DNA of 64,000 nucleotides from Actinoplanes campanulatus (GCF_014647795.1 NZ_BMPW01000003.1:310001-374000), one strand, 5' to 3'; shown: positions 1-8,145, counted from the stretch's first letter. Notes: generated by a model from the letters alone, not told the origin. Made by a program: numbers and translations.

Positions 1-451
1 AGAAGTCGGTGATCGCCGTCTCCGGTGAATGCAGCGCGGCCAGGCCGGCGGCATGCGGCTCGATCTCGCGGATCCCGGCCGGATCGACCCTCCGCAGACC
101 GGGTACGCCGTTCTCCCGCGCCCGTCTCTCCAGATCGTCCAGCCGCCCCAGCTCGTCCTCGCGGACCGCCACGACCAGCTTGCCGCACTCGTCGTACGCG
201 ATCTGCCGGTCCGCGCAGTACTCCCGCAGCAGCAGCCGCCCGCGGGTGCACAGCTCCGCTTTCAGGCTGCCCGGCGTGTAGTAGATGCCGGCGTGCACCA
301 CCCCGGAGTTGTGGCCGGTCTGGTGCCGGGCCACCTCGTCCTCCTTGTCGACGACCACGACGCGGGTGCCCGGCCGGCGCAGCGCGATCTCCCGGCCGAT
401 CGCCAGCCCGACGATGCCGGCCCCGATGATTCCGATGGTCTCGTCCGCCAT
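1..451 (-). CDS. lhgO: L-2-hydroxyglutarate oxidase, N-terminal part (cut by window edge)
   Basis: FAD-dependent oxidase of the DAO fold that oxidises L-2-hydroxyglutarate to 2-oxoglutarate, feeding the quinone pool in known LhgO enzymes. The first 150 residues are visible. A Rossmann dinucleotide motif GIIGAGIVGLAIG begins at residue 7, a VVVVDKE strand ends the first beta-alpha-beta unit, and the family motif QTGHNSGVVHAGIYY lies near residues 44-58. The ATG at 451 follows an AGAGAGG ribosome site about 9 bases upstream. It sits 27 bases after the aldehyde dehydrogenase, so the two are probably co-transcribed. The C-terminal two thirds lie outside the window. Another DAO-family oxidase is possible but the NSGVVHAGIYY signature is specific. 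Confidence 0.88.
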   Translation of the reverse strand, partial: MADETIGIIGAGIVGLAIGREIALRRPGTRVVVVDKEDEVARHQTGHNSGVVHAGIYYTPGSLKAELCTRGRLLLREYCADRQIAYDECGKLVVAVREDELGRLDDLERRARENGVPGLRRVDPAGIREIEPHAAGLAALHSPETAITDF

Positions 452-478
452 GTGTGCGGCCTCTCTGGTACGGCCACT

Positions 479-1921
479 TCAGATTCCGAAGTGGATGGCG
501 AAGGTCTTGACCCTGGTATAGAACCGCAGCGCCTCCACGCCCTGCTCCTTGAAGGGCGATCCGGAGTCACGGAACCCGCCGAACGGCATGTGCACGTCCC
601 ATCCGGACGTGGTGGTGTTCACGGCGATCTGTCCACAGTCGGCCTCGGCCAGGAACCGGTGCGCGGCGGCGAGGCTGTCGGTGAAGACGGCGGCGGCCAG
701 CCCGTACCGGGTGTCGTTGACCGCGGCGATCGCCTCGTCCAGGCCGTCGACGGTGCGGACCACCAGGACCGGGCCGAAGACCTCGTCGCGCCACACGTCC
801 ATGTCCGGGGTGACGCCGGTCAGGATCGCCGGGGTCACGTAGCAGCCGGTCCCGGGCAGTTCCTCGCCGCCCGACTCGACGTGGGCGCCCTGCTCGACCG
901 CGGTGGCGATGTCCCGCAGCACGCTGTCCCGGTGCGACGGGCTGACCAGCGGGCCCACGTCGGTGCCGTCCGCCCTGCCCGGGCCGACCCGAAGCGCCGC
1001 GACCTTCTCCCGCAGCAGCACCATGAACTCGTCGAACACGGCCCGGTCGACCAGGAGCCGGCTGGTCGCCGTGCAGCGCTGCCCGGCCTGGCCGAACGAC
1101 GCCGCGACGACCGCGGCAGCCGCCTTCGCAAGGTTCGCGCCGGCCAGCACCACGGACGCGTTCTTGCCGCCCAGCTCGGACTGGAACCGGACGCCGCGGG
1201 CCGCGAGCCGGACCCGCAGCGCCTCGCCGACGTCGTTGCCGCCGGTGAAGGTGACCGCGGCGATCCGCGGGTCGTCGAGCAGCGCGCCGGAGATCTCCGA
1301 GGTGCGGCCGGTGACCACACTGAGCACACCGGCCGGCAGGCCCGCGTCGTCCAGGGCCCGGGCCAGGTGCAGCGCCGAGGTGGGCGTCTCGCCGGCCGGC
1401 TTGAGCACCACGGCGTTGCCGGCGGCCAGGGCGGGCGCCAGCTTGCGGGCCGGGGTGATCAGCGGGTCGTTCCACGGCGTGATCGCCAGGACCACGCCGA
1501 GCGGCTCGCGCTGGAAGCCGGTACGGGTGTCCGGCCGCGCGTCGTGGATGAGGGAGCCGTAGTCCTGCCGTCCGACTGCCGCGTAGTACTCGAAGAAGTC
1601 GGCGGCCTTCTCCGCCTCGATCCGGGCCTCGGCGAGGGTCTTGCCGTTCTCGGTGACGATGGCGTCGGCGATCTCGGCGTTGCGGACCCGCAGCAGCACC
1701 GCGGCTTTCGCGAGGATCCTGGACCGCTGAAGCGCGGACATCGCCCGCCAGACGGCGAAACCGGCCCGCGCCGCGCCGTAGATCTCGGTGACCAGCTCGG
1801 CGGTGAGCGCCGGAACCCGGACGAAGGGCTCCCGGACGTCGGCCGGGTCGTACACGTCGACCCAGCTCTCGGCGCCCACCCAGCGTCCGCCGGCCAGGGT
1901 CTCCACGGTGCGAACGGACAT
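479..1921 (-). CDS. NAD(P)-dependent aldehyde dehydrogenase
   Basis: Full-length ALDH-superfamily enzyme (480 aa) converting an aldehyde or semialdehyde to its acid in the cytoplasm. The catalytic Cys is at about 283 (GQRCT) and the general-base Glu at 249 (ELGGKN). The cofactor motif PWNDP is near 149 and the FTGGNDVG loop near 225. I chose the ATG at 1921 because GAGGAG sits five bases ahead of it; a GTG one codon earlier (1924) leaves too short a spacing. Its downstream partner is an L-2-hydroxyglutarate oxidase, so a C5 or aromatic-derived semialdehyde is a reasonable substrate, but that is inference. It is transcribed away from the ABM gene across a short divergent region holding a perfect palindrome. 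Confidence 0.9.
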   Translation of the reverse strand: MSVRTVETLAGGRWVGAESWVDVYDPADVREPFVRVPALTAELVTEIYGAARAGFAVWRAMSALQRSRILAKAAVLLRVRNAEIADAIVTENGKTLAEARIEAEKAADFFEYYAAVGRQDYGSLIHDARPDTRTGFQREPLGVVLAITPWNDPLITPARKLAPALAAGNAVVLKPAGETPTSALHLARALDDAGLPAGVLSVVTGRTSEISGALLDDPRIAAVTFTGGNDVGEALRVRLAARGVRFQSELGGKNASVVLAGANLAKAAAAVVAASFGQAGQRCTATSRLLVDRAVFDEFMVLLREKVAALRVGPGRADGTDVGPLVSPSHRDSVLRDIATAVEQGAHVESGGEELPGTGCYVTPAILTGVTPDMDVWRDEVFGPVLVVRTVDGLDEAIAAVNDTRYGLAAAVFTDSLAAAHRFLAEADCGQIAVNTTTSGWDVHMPFGGFRDSGSPFKEQGVEALRFYTRVKTFAIHFGI

Positions 1922-2007
1922 CACTGCTCCTCAAGAGATCGCTTCGGTATCGCGAATGGTAGGAAGCCCGGAATGCGCCGACCATGCGCTGCGGAGGAAG
2001 CATTGGT

Positions 2008-2020
2008 TGCGCCTGGCGCA
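2008..2020. promoter_or_regulatory. Perfect palindrome TGCGCCTGGCGCA, candidate LysR-type box
   Basis: A perfect 6+1+6 inverted repeat with the T-N11-A shape of LysR-family operators. An outer GG/CC pair extends it past one mismatch. It lies between the divergent ALDH (start 1921) and ABM gene (start 2078). The LysR gene at 8146-9075 is the only LysR member in the window, so it is the natural candidate; binding is inferred. Confidence 0.45.
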
Positions 2021-2077
2021 CCCATTTCCCTGGTGGAATTCGGGCCGGAGAATCGCCTGTGAAGCAAGGGAGAAATC

Positions 2078-2365
2078 GTGGCCTACGCCGTCATCGCCCA
2101 CTACCGGTGCGCTCCGGAGGACGTGGCCGTCGTCCGGGAGTCGCTGCTGACGATGCGCGAGCACACCCCGGCCGAGCCCGCGAACCTGGAATACGTGGTG
2201 CACACCGACGCCGAGGACCCGAACGCGTTCCTGCTGTACGAGGTCTACACCGACCGGGCCGGGTTCGGCGCGCACGCGGCGAGCGCCCACTTCGCCGAGC
2301 ACATCATCGGCGTGATCCGCCCCCGCCTGCTGGACCGCCGGGTCACCTTCGCCGAAGTGTTGTGA
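2078..2365 (+). CDS. ABM-family (YgiN-like) monooxygenase or dimeric alpha-beta barrel protein
   Basis: A 95-residue single-domain protein of the antibiotic biosynthesis monooxygenase fold, a ferredoxin-like dimeric barrel of about this length. Visible hallmarks are the N-terminal strand AYAVIAHYRC, the NLEYVVHTD strand, and FLLYEVYTDRAGFGAHAAS followed by HF. Family members oxidise aromatic diols without cofactor or act as quinone/stress-linked accessory proteins. The GTG at 2078 follows AAGGGAG at good spacing. It diverges from the ALDH-lhgO pair and is convergent with the MetE-like gene. Its place between catabolic genes suggests a ring-modifying or accessory role, but the substrate cannot be read from sequence. 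Confidence 0.8.
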   Translation: MAYAVIAHYRCAPEDVAVVRESLLTMREHTPAEPANLEYVVHTDAEDPNAFLLYEVYTDRAGFGAHAASAHFAEHIIGVIRPRLLDRRVTFAEVL

Positions 2366-2370
2366 ACGAC

Positions 2371-2399
2371 CGAGGGGCCGGCGCGCGGCCGGCCCCTCG
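2371..2399. terminator. Bidirectional hairpin terminator
   Basis: Perfect 12-bp stem (2371-2382 with 2388-2399, arm CGAGGGGCCGGC) and a 5-base loop GCGCG. It lies exactly between two convergent genes, so it can end both transcripts. No strong T run follows, as is usual in high-GC actinobacteria. Confidence 0.7.
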
Positions 2400-2407
2400 A
2401 CAGGACC

Positions 2408-3376
2408 TCAGAGTTCGTTGCCCCAGCACATGCGGGCGAACGTCTCGACGTGGATCAGCTTGCGCCACTGGTCCTCGACGCCGATCAGCGGCTGACCCGC
2501 GACATCGGCGAACCCGGCGCTCGGGCTGATCGCCACGTCCTCGATGTCGCGGATCGAGGCGACCACGTCCATCCGGTCCATCACCGTATCGACGTCCTCC
2601 AGCTCCGGCACCCGCGGGTCGACGATGCCGAGGCAGACGTCCCGCTCGGCGGGGACGGCCCGCAGCAGCTCGGTCTCGGCCGGGGAGCCGGTGTCGTACG
2701 GCAGGACCCACCGGTCCACCGGCACCGCCGCGAACAGGCGCTCGGCGGCCGCCGTGTCCAGACCGTCGCCGACCCGGGTGAGCGGGCACAGGCCGATCCG
2801 CACGTTGAACGGCTTGTCCGCCACCGCCACGGCGAGGGCGTCCACGGCGACGGCGTCGTCGAAGCCGAGCACATCGCCGTGGTAGAGGCCCTGCCCGTAC
2901 CCGTGATTGTCGATCTGAATGAGCCGAACGCCGCGCGAGATGACCGCCTCGATCTCCGCACGCAGCAGGAGAGCGAGGGCTTCGCCCAGCTCGCGGGCGC
3001 TGGCCCAGGGACCGCCGGGCCGGAAGGTCCGCGCCGCGATCCAGGCCGGCGAGGGCAGCGTCGCCTTCGCCGGGATCTGGGTCTGCACGGCGATCGCGGC
3101 CGTGTCGTCGGCGACCAGCGACCGTTCGGCCGTCAGCTTCCCGTCCTCGAAACCGTGCACCGCGTCGAGCACCGCGCCGGCCGCCTCGGCACGCCGGAAG
3201 TGGCCGTCGGTGACCACGGTGAGGCTGAGTCTGCGCTGCTTACGGACCGCCTCGGCGATGGCCGCGTCCTCGACGGCCCGCAGGTCCGGGTCGCTCGCGG
3301 CGCGGGCGGCGAGCACCTCGGGCGGCCGGACCAGGCTGCCGTGGTGGTCGATGCGGAACTTGAAGGTGTCAGCCAC
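2408..3376 (-). CDS. MetE-like (cobalamin-independent methionine synthase family) protein with altered metal site
   Basis: A 322-residue barrel protein resembling only the C-terminal half of MetE and small MetE homologues. Family landmarks are visible: HHGSLVRP near the N-terminus, VTDGHFRR, IQIDNHGYGQ, NVRIGLCPLT, CLGIVDPRVPELE and ISPSAGFADV. The usual zinc ligands of MetE (His-x-Cys in the first core motif and Cys in the PxCGF motif) read G-L-C and PSAGF, and the usual IQIDEP reads IQIDNH. Classical homocysteine methylation is therefore unlikely. It is the last gene of the seven-gene catabolic run and its GTG start overlaps the GlcG-like stop by 8 bases. A thiol-conjugate lyase or transferase role, as in distant epoxyalkane:CoM transferases, is only speculation. 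Confidence 0.75.
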   Translation of the reverse strand: MADTFKFRIDHHGSLVRPPEVLAARAASDPDLRAVEDAAIAEAVRKQRRLSLTVVTDGHFRRAEAAGAVLDAVHGFEDGKLTAERSLVADDTAAIAVQTQIPAKATLPSPAWIAARTFRPGGPWASARELGEALALLLRAEIEAVISRGVRLIQIDNHGYGQGLYHGDVLGFDDAVAVDALAVAVADKPFNVRIGLCPLTRVGDGLDTAAAERLFAAVPVDRWVLPYDTGSPAETELLRAVPAERDVCLGIVDPRVPELEDVDTVMDRMDVVASIRDIEDVAISPSAGFADVAGQPLIGVEDQWRKLIHVETFARMCWGNEL

Positions 3377-3812
3377 GCTTCTTCCCCCAAGCCGCGAAGA
3401 CCAGCTCGTAGCCGAGCTCGGTCAGGACCTCTTCACAGACCTGCTGGTCCTCGGCGGGGGTGCCGCCGGAGACGCCCAGGCCGCCGAGGATCTCGCCGTC
3501 CCGCTTGATCGTGACGCCGCCCTCGGTGGCCACGATCGGGTGCGCCGCCATGGTCGAGAGCTGGGCGAAGAAGCCCGGGTTGCTCTGCGCCCAGTCGTAG
3601 AGCATGTTCGTCGGGCGCTCCATGATCGCCGCGCTGTATGCCTTGGCGATCGCGATGCTCGGGGTCAGCGCGCGGGCGCCGTCCGAGCGCTTCACCGAGA
3701 TGAGATGCCCGCCGGCGTCGACGACCGCGACACTGAGCGCCTTGCCCAGGTGCTCGCCGCGCTTCAGGGTGCCGGCCAGGATCTCCTCGGCCTGTGCGAG
3801 GGTGAGTTTCAC
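3369..3812 (-). CDS. GlcG/HbpS-family protein
   Basis: A 147-residue protein of the GlcG/HbpS (DUF336) fold, often encoded beside oxidoreductases in catabolic operons and in some members binding haem or cobalamin. Typical features are LSVAVVDAGGHLISVKRSDGA near residues 26-46, AKAYSAAIMERPT, and the Gly-rich C-terminal GVSGGTPAEDQQVCE. No signal peptide is present, so it is cytoplasmic, unlike secreted HbpS. The GTG at 3812 shares bases with the stop of the upstream hydrolase (GTGA), which fixes the start; a longer reading to 3866 would overlap the hydrolase needlessly. Its job in the pathway is unknown. Confidence 0.85.
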   Translation of the reverse strand: MKLTLAQAEEILAGTLKRGEHLGKALSVAVVDAGGHLISVKRSDGARALTPSIAIAKAYSAAIMERPTNMLYDWAQSNPGFFAQLSTMAAHPIVATEGGVTIKRDGEILGGLGVSGGTPAEDQQVCEEVLTELGYELVFAAWGKKRG

Positions 3813-4576
3813 AGCGACCCCCGAATCGAGGCGACGGCCTCGTTGTAGAGGTCGGGCGACTCCCAATACATCGAGTGCGGGGCGCCCGGGACGACCGACA
3901 GGTGCGAGCCCTTGACCAGCTCGTGGGCGCGGCGCACGGTGGCGACGCTGAGCACCGCGTCGGCCTCGCCGGCCAGGAACGTCAGGGCGATCCCGGACGC
4001 GACGATGTCGTCGATCGTCGGGCCATCCACGGCGAGATTACGCAGGTCGGCCATCTTGGCCACGTTGAACGTGCCCATCTGCTGGAAGAGGAACGTCTTG
4101 GCGGGCTCCTCCTCCTGGAAGCGCTTGGAGAGCAGCCGATCGAGCACCGGCAGCTTGACCGCCTCGGCCCGGTCCGCGTCGACCAGCGCGGTCAACTCCG
4201 GGTGGGACAGACCACCGAGGGAGTGCCCGAGCGCGACTCCACGAACCCGGTCCGGTCTTTTCAACCCCGCTTTCAGGGCGGCGACCGCGCCGATCGACTG
4301 GCCGACCAGCAGGACGTCGCGCAGATCCTCGGATTCCAGCACGGCGATCAGGTCGCCGGGGAAGTCCTGGCCGTCGAACTCGGGCATCGACGAGTCGGAT
4401 CTGCCGAAGCCGCGCAGGTCGACGGTGACGACCGTGAACCTGTCGCGGAGCGCGGCGACCTGCTGCCACCAGGCGGCGTGGTGCCCGCCGGAGCCGTGCA
4501 CGAAGAGGATCGCCGGGCCCTCGCCGTGCCGCTCGTAGTAGATGTTCGCGCCGTCGGGGGCGGTGGCGAGGGGCAT
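3809..4576 (-). CDS. Alpha/beta hydrolase, meta-cleavage-product type
   Basis: A 255-residue alpha/beta hydrolase. The nucleophile is Ser94 in the elbow VGQSIG, the acid is probably Asp206 (GEADAVLS) and the base His234 (GAPHSMYW). The oxyanion-hole motif VHGSGG is near residue 26. Length and context (an extradiol-type enzyme and FAH-family enzyme in the same coupled run) fit hydrolysis of a carbon-carbon bond in a ring-fission product, as in MhpC/BphD, or of an enol-lactone as in PcaD. Which one cannot be told from sequence. The ATG at 4576 overlaps the stop of the upstream VOC gene (ATGA). Confidence 0.87.
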   Translation of the reverse strand: MPLATAPDGANIYYERHGEGPAILFVHGSGGHHAAWWQQVAALRDRFTVVTVDLRGFGRSDSSMPEFDGQDFPGDLIAVLESEDLRDVLLVGQSIGAVAALKAGLKRPDRVRGVALGHSLGGLSHPELTALVDADRAEAVKLPVLDRLLSKRFQEEEPAKTFLFQQMGTFNVAKMADLRNLAVDGPTIDDIVASGIALTFLAGEADAVLSVATVRRAHELVKGSHLSVVPGAPHSMYWESPDLYNEAVASIRGSL

Positions 4577-4947
4577 CAGGCGGGCCGCTTTCCGTGGTAG
4601 ACGATCTCGATCATGGTGTGGTCCGGGTCGTGGATGTAGCAGAACTTCGACTGGTTCTCCGGGCGCTCGATCGGCCGGGTGTGCCGGATGCCCAGGTCGG
4701 TGAGGTGCTTGAGGAAGCCGTCCCAGTCCTCCACCTCGATGGCGAAGTGGTAGGGCGCCATCCGGTCCATCTCCTCGACCGGGGTGAAGTGCAGGTCGAA
4801 GTTGCCGCGGGTCATCAGCACGACCCTGGTGTTGCTCTTCGGCGTGATCGCCTTGAGCCCGAAGACCTTGGCGTACCACTCCTTGGTGCGCTCCGGATCC
4901 GTGGTCGGGAAGTTCACATGGTGGATGTACTTCGGGGCGTTACTCAT
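4576..4947 (-). CDS. Small VOC-superfamily (glyoxalase/dioxygenase-like) protein
   Basis: A 123-residue single-domain vicinal oxygen chelate protein. Likely metal ligands are visible: His in YIHHVNFPTT, His in APYHFAIEVED and Glu in HTMIEIVYHG, giving a His-His-Glu set. I chose the ATG at 4947 (MSNAPKYIHH) over the longer reading because GAAAGG lies about 8 bases ahead of it. It overlaps the preceding FAH gene by 8 bases. Possible roles are a ring-cleaving dioxygenase of the type I class, an isomerase/epimerase or a lyase. The neighbours favour a step in ring-fission product metabolism. Confidence 0.83.
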   Translation of the reverse strand: MSNAPKYIHHVNFPTTDPERTKEWYAKVFGLKAITPKSNTRVVLMTRGNFDLHFTPVEEMDRMAPYHFAIEVEDWDGFLKHLTDLGIRHTRPIERPENQSKFCYIHDPDHTMIEIVYHGKRPA

Positions 4948-5734
4948 GGGGGTGCCTTTCTGCCTGTACGGGATTCGACAGCACACCGATGCCGGTGATC
5001 TCGATGTCCACGGTGGATCCGGGTTCCAGCTGGACGGTGCTGTCGGCGCCCATCCAGAGCACGTCGCCGGGGTGCATGGTGATGTACTTCGTGGTCTCGA
5101 CGATGTAGTCGTAGGGGTCGAAAACCATGGCGCCGGTCGCGAACCTCGCCCTGACCTGCCCGTCGACGCGGACCGTGGTGGTCTGGGCCAGCGGGTCGAC
5201 GTCGGTCTCGATCCACGGGCCCATCGGTTTGAAGGTGTCGCTGTTCTTGCTGCGCCAGAAGGTGCGGTCGGCGTTCTGCCACTCGCGGGCGCTGACGTCG
5301 TTGCCGATGGTCCAGCCGAAGATCGACTCCTGCGCCTCGGCCCGGGTCGCGTTGCGCAGCGTGCGCCCGATGACGGCCACCACCTCGCCCTCGGCCTCGA
5401 ACCGCCCGGTCACCCCTGCGGGCCGCATGATCGGCGAGTTATGGCCGGTCAGCGCGTTGTTGGCCCGGTAGCCGACCTCCGGGCGCTCCGGGAGCTTCGC
5501 CACCGCGTACCCCATGGCTTTGGCATGGTCGATGTGGTCGCGATAGTTGAGGCCGACCGCGTAGAAGACGCCCGGGATGACCGGCGGCAGAAGATCAAGA
5601 CCTTCGAGGGGTACGCGGTCAGCAGTCCGTTTCGACCGGCCGTGCAGAGGTGAGCCGTCGAGGACGTGGGCGATCCCGTCGGCGATCTCGGCGAAGACCG
5701 GCCGCCCGCCGAGGCTGATCCGTGCGTACCGCAT
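4940..5734 (-). CDS. Fumarylacetoacetate hydrolase (FAH) family protein
   Basis: A 264-residue FAH-fold enzyme. The metal-binding E-x-E is at residues 115 and 117 (EAEGEVVAVIG) and the third ligand Asp at 146 (IGNDVSAR). AVGLNYRDHIDHAK around residue 59 is the conserved entry strand. Family members hydrolyse, isomerise or decarboxylate 2-oxo acids made by ring fission (fumarylpyruvate, 2-hydroxyhepta-2,4-diene-1,7-dioate). Length matches single-domain bacterial forms. Its ATG at 5734 overlaps the aldehyde dehydrogenase stop (ATGA). It supports assignment of the run to aromatic or homoprotocatechuate-like ring-fission chemistry. Confidence 0.9.
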   Translation of the reverse strand: MRYARISLGGRPVFAEIADGIAHVLDGSPLHGRSKRTADRVPLEGLDLLPPVIPGVFYAVGLNYRDHIDHAKAMGYAVAKLPERPEVGYRANNALTGHNSPIMRPAGVTGRFEAEGEVVAVIGRTLRNATRAEAQESIFGWTIGNDVSAREWQNADRTFWRSKNSDTFKPMGPWIETDVDPLAQTTTVRVDGQVRARFATGAMVFDPYDYIVETTKYITMHPGDVLWMGADSTVQLEPGSTVDIEITGIGVLSNPVQAERHPHE

Positions 5735-7164
5735 CAGTCGACCAGCAGGTGCGAGACGCGCTTGGTGATCAGGTACGCCTCGACGCCCTCCGGGCCGCCC
5801 TCGCGCCCGTACCCGGACTGCTTCACCCCGCCGGACGGCGCCTCGTGCACCGACCCGCCACAGTGGTTGATCGACAGGATGCCCGCCTCGAAGCCGGTGG
5901 CCAGCCTCTCCGCCGTCTTCGAGGAGCGGGTGAAACCGTAGGCGGCCAGGCCGTACGGGAGCGAGTTGGCGATCCGCAGCGCCTCGTCCAGGTCGCTGAA
6001 CGCCACGATCGGGGCGATCGGGCCGAACGGCTCCTCCCGCATGATCCGCGCGTCCCCGGGGACGTCGACCAGAACCGTGGGCGGGAAGAAATAGCCCGGC
6101 CGGTCCAGCCGCTCGCCGCCGGCCTTGATGACGGCGCCCCGGCTGACCGCGTCGGCGACCAGCTCCTCCATCGCCTTGAGCCGGCGCTCGTTGGCGAGTG
6201 GGCCCATCGTGACGCCCTCGTGCAGGCCGTCGCCGACCACGACCCGCCCGGCCGCCGCGGTGAACTCGGCGACGAACGTGCTGTACAGGGACTCGTGCAC
6301 CAGGAACCGGCTCGGCGACGTGCACACCTGGCCGGCGTTGACGAACTTCGCGAAGGCGGCCTTCCGGGCGGCCTGCACCGGGTCGGCGTCGGCGGCCACG
6401 ATGACCGGGGCGTGCCCGCCGAGTTCCATCAGCGACGGCTTCATCTCGGCGCCGGCCTGCGCGGCGAGCAGCTTGCCGACCGGGATCGAGCCGGTGAACG
6501 CGACCAGCCGGATGTCCGGGGAGGCGATCAGGTGCTTCGACACCTCGGCCGGCTCGCCGAAGACCAGGTTGAGCGCGCCGGCCGGCAGCCCGGCCTCGGC
6601 GAAGCACCGGACGATCTCAGAAGCCGTGCCCGGGGTCTCCTCGGAGGCCTTGATGACGATCGAGCAGCCGGCCGACAGGGCGCCGGCCATCTTGCGCATC
6701 GGCGACCCGGCCGGGAAGTTCCACGGGGTGAACGCGGCGACCGGGCCGACCGGCTCGTGCCGCACCGACAGGACGGTGTCGCCGGCCGACGGGATGATCC
6801 GCCCGTACGCCCGGCGGGCGTCCTCGGCGTCCCAGCGCAGCGCGCCGGCCACCCGCAGCACCTCGTTGCGGGCCTCGGCGCGTGGCTTGCCCTGTTCCAG
6901 GGTCATGATCTCGGCGACCCGGTCGGCCCGTCCGGCGAGCAGGTCGGCGGCCCTCAGCAGGATCCGGGTGCGGTCGGCGACCGGGGTGTCCCGCCAGACC
7001 TTTCCACCCCGGACGGCGGCCGCGATCGCCCGGTCCAGATCGTCCACGCCGGCGAGGGGCAGGTGGGCGAGGGTCTCCTCGGTGGCCGGGTTGATCACCG
7101 GGACGGTGACGCGGTCGGCGATCCACTCGCCGTCGATGTACAGCGACAGGTCTGGGTAGGTCAT
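5734..7164 (-). CDS. NAD(P)-dependent aldehyde dehydrogenase (succinate/muconic semialdehyde type)
   Basis: A 476-residue ALDH. Catalytic Cys281 (AGQVCTSPSR) and Glu247 (ELGGHAPVI) are present, with PWNFP near 148 and FTGSIPVGK near 223. The C-terminal GGVKQSGYGREGG is typical of the GabD/succinate-semialdehyde branch. In a ring-fission operon it could oxidise a hydroxymuconic semialdehyde or a downstream succinate semialdehyde; the sequence alone does not decide. The ATG at 7164 shares bases with the stop of the upstream dioxygenase gene (ATGA), so translation is coupled. It is not a close copy of the ALDH at 479-1921. Confidence 0.9.
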   Translation of the reverse strand: MTYPDLSLYIDGEWIADRVTVPVINPATEETLAHLPLAGVDDLDRAIAAAVRGGKVWRDTPVADRTRILLRAADLLAGRADRVAEIMTLEQGKPRAEARNEVLRVAGALRWDAEDARRAYGRIIPSAGDTVLSVRHEPVGPVAAFTPWNFPAGSPMRKMAGALSAGCSIVIKASEETPGTASEIVRCFAEAGLPAGALNLVFGEPAEVSKHLIASPDIRLVAFTGSIPVGKLLAAQAGAEMKPSLMELGGHAPVIVAADADPVQAARKAAFAKFVNAGQVCTSPSRFLVHESLYSTFVAEFTAAAGRVVVGDGLHEGVTMGPLANERRLKAMEELVADAVSRGAVIKAGGERLDRPGYFFPPTVLVDVPGDARIMREEPFGPIAPIVAFSDLDEALRIANSLPYGLAAYGFTRSSKTAERLATGFEAGILSINHCGGSVHEAPSGGVKQSGYGREGGPEGVEAYLITKRVSHLLVD

Positions 7165-8066
7165 CACTCGCCTCGATCCCGGTTGGTGCGGAGGGTCCAG
7201 ATGTGGTGCGGCGGGGTGGTCTCGTGCACCCGGGTGCCGTAGGAGTCGTCGATCCGGTCCATGTCCGCGGCCAGCTCGACCCGGCCGCCGCAGGGGGCGT
7301 GCACGAACCGGAAGACGTTCGACCCGACGGTGTGCCGGCCCAGTTTGCGGGCCTCCTGCCAGCCACGTTCGATCATGTGGTTGCCGCCCTCGATGACGTC
7401 GTCGAAGCCGTTCACCTCGTACGAGACGTGGTTGACCCCGGCTTTGTCCGGGCGGTGGCAGAGCAGGAAGTTGTGCTGGTCGGCGTCGCCCTCGACCCGC
7501 ATGAACACGCCCATCGGCTTGACCACGTCGGTCGGGATGAACTCGAGCGGGCCGGTGTAGAACGCCACCGCCTCCTCGCGGCCCTCCTTGGGGATGTTCA
7601 GCGCGACGTGGCACATCCGGATCGGCCGGACCCGGCCGACCGGTCCCAGTGCTTCGTTGACGCGGTTCACGTACCCCGACTTGTTGGCCGCTCGCGGCGC
7701 CTCGTGCTCGCCTTCATAGGAGTGGGCGAGGGTGAGGCCGACGCCGAAGCCGGTCCGGTCGACGGTGTGCCGGATGCCGTCCGGGGTCTCCCGGTCCGCC
7801 CCGGCCCGTTTCGCCAGCCGGTCCAGCTCGGCGGGGGTGTCGACGCCCCAGACGATCTCGCGGAGGGTGGGCCCGTCCTCGACCGGCGGCGGCAGATCCG
7901 GGCGCTCGGTCGTGTCCAGGATCAGGGTCTGCTTGATGCGGGTCCTGAAGACCGCGCGCGTCTCGTCACGCGACACCGGGGTGAGCCCGAAATCCGTGAA
8001 GAAACGAACGTTCGTGTCGAGATCGTCGACGGTGTATGTCACCGACTCGATGCGCTGGATTCCCAC
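7164..8066 (-). CDS. Two-domain VOC protein, likely type I extradiol dioxygenase
   Basis: A 300-residue protein of two tandem VOC modules (about 1-120 and 148-285), the size of catechol 2,3-dioxygenases. The C-terminal module keeps a His-His-Glu iron triad: His153 (RMCHVALN), His213 (GVNHVSYEV) and Glu264 (GRVELAAD). The N-terminal module (ESVTYTVDDLD) has no obvious complete triad, as in known extradiol enzymes. Such enzymes open catecholic rings next to the hydroxyl pair. It heads the seven-gene coupled run, consistent with being the first committed step. The GTG at 8066 is preceded by AGAAAGG and AGGCGG. Confidence 0.85.
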   Translation of the reverse strand: MGIQRIESVTYTVDDLDTNVRFFTDFGLTPVSRDETRAVFRTRIKQTLILDTTERPDLPPPVEDGPTLREIVWGVDTPAELDRLAKRAGADRETPDGIRHTVDRTGFGVGLTLAHSYEGEHEAPRAANKSGYVNRVNEALGPVGRVRPIRMCHVALNIPKEGREEAVAFYTGPLEFIPTDVVKPMGVFMRVEGDADQHNFLLCHRPDKAGVNHVSYEVNGFDDVIEGGNHMIERGWQEARKLGRHTVGSNVFRFVHAPCGGRVELAADMDRIDDSYGTRVHETTPPHHIWTLRTNRDRGE

Positions 8067-8145
8067 CGCCGCCTGCCTTTCTGGGGTGATGCTCGTCAGC
8101 CTAGGAGCGATTTCGGCTGGTAAGACCCGGTGATTCCGCAACCCT

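Noticed and set aside
5722-7242. Long plus-strand open frame opposite the ALDH gene
   Set aside because: It is antisense to an intact dehydrogenase with active-site Cys and Glu; no domain is seen in the alternative translation.
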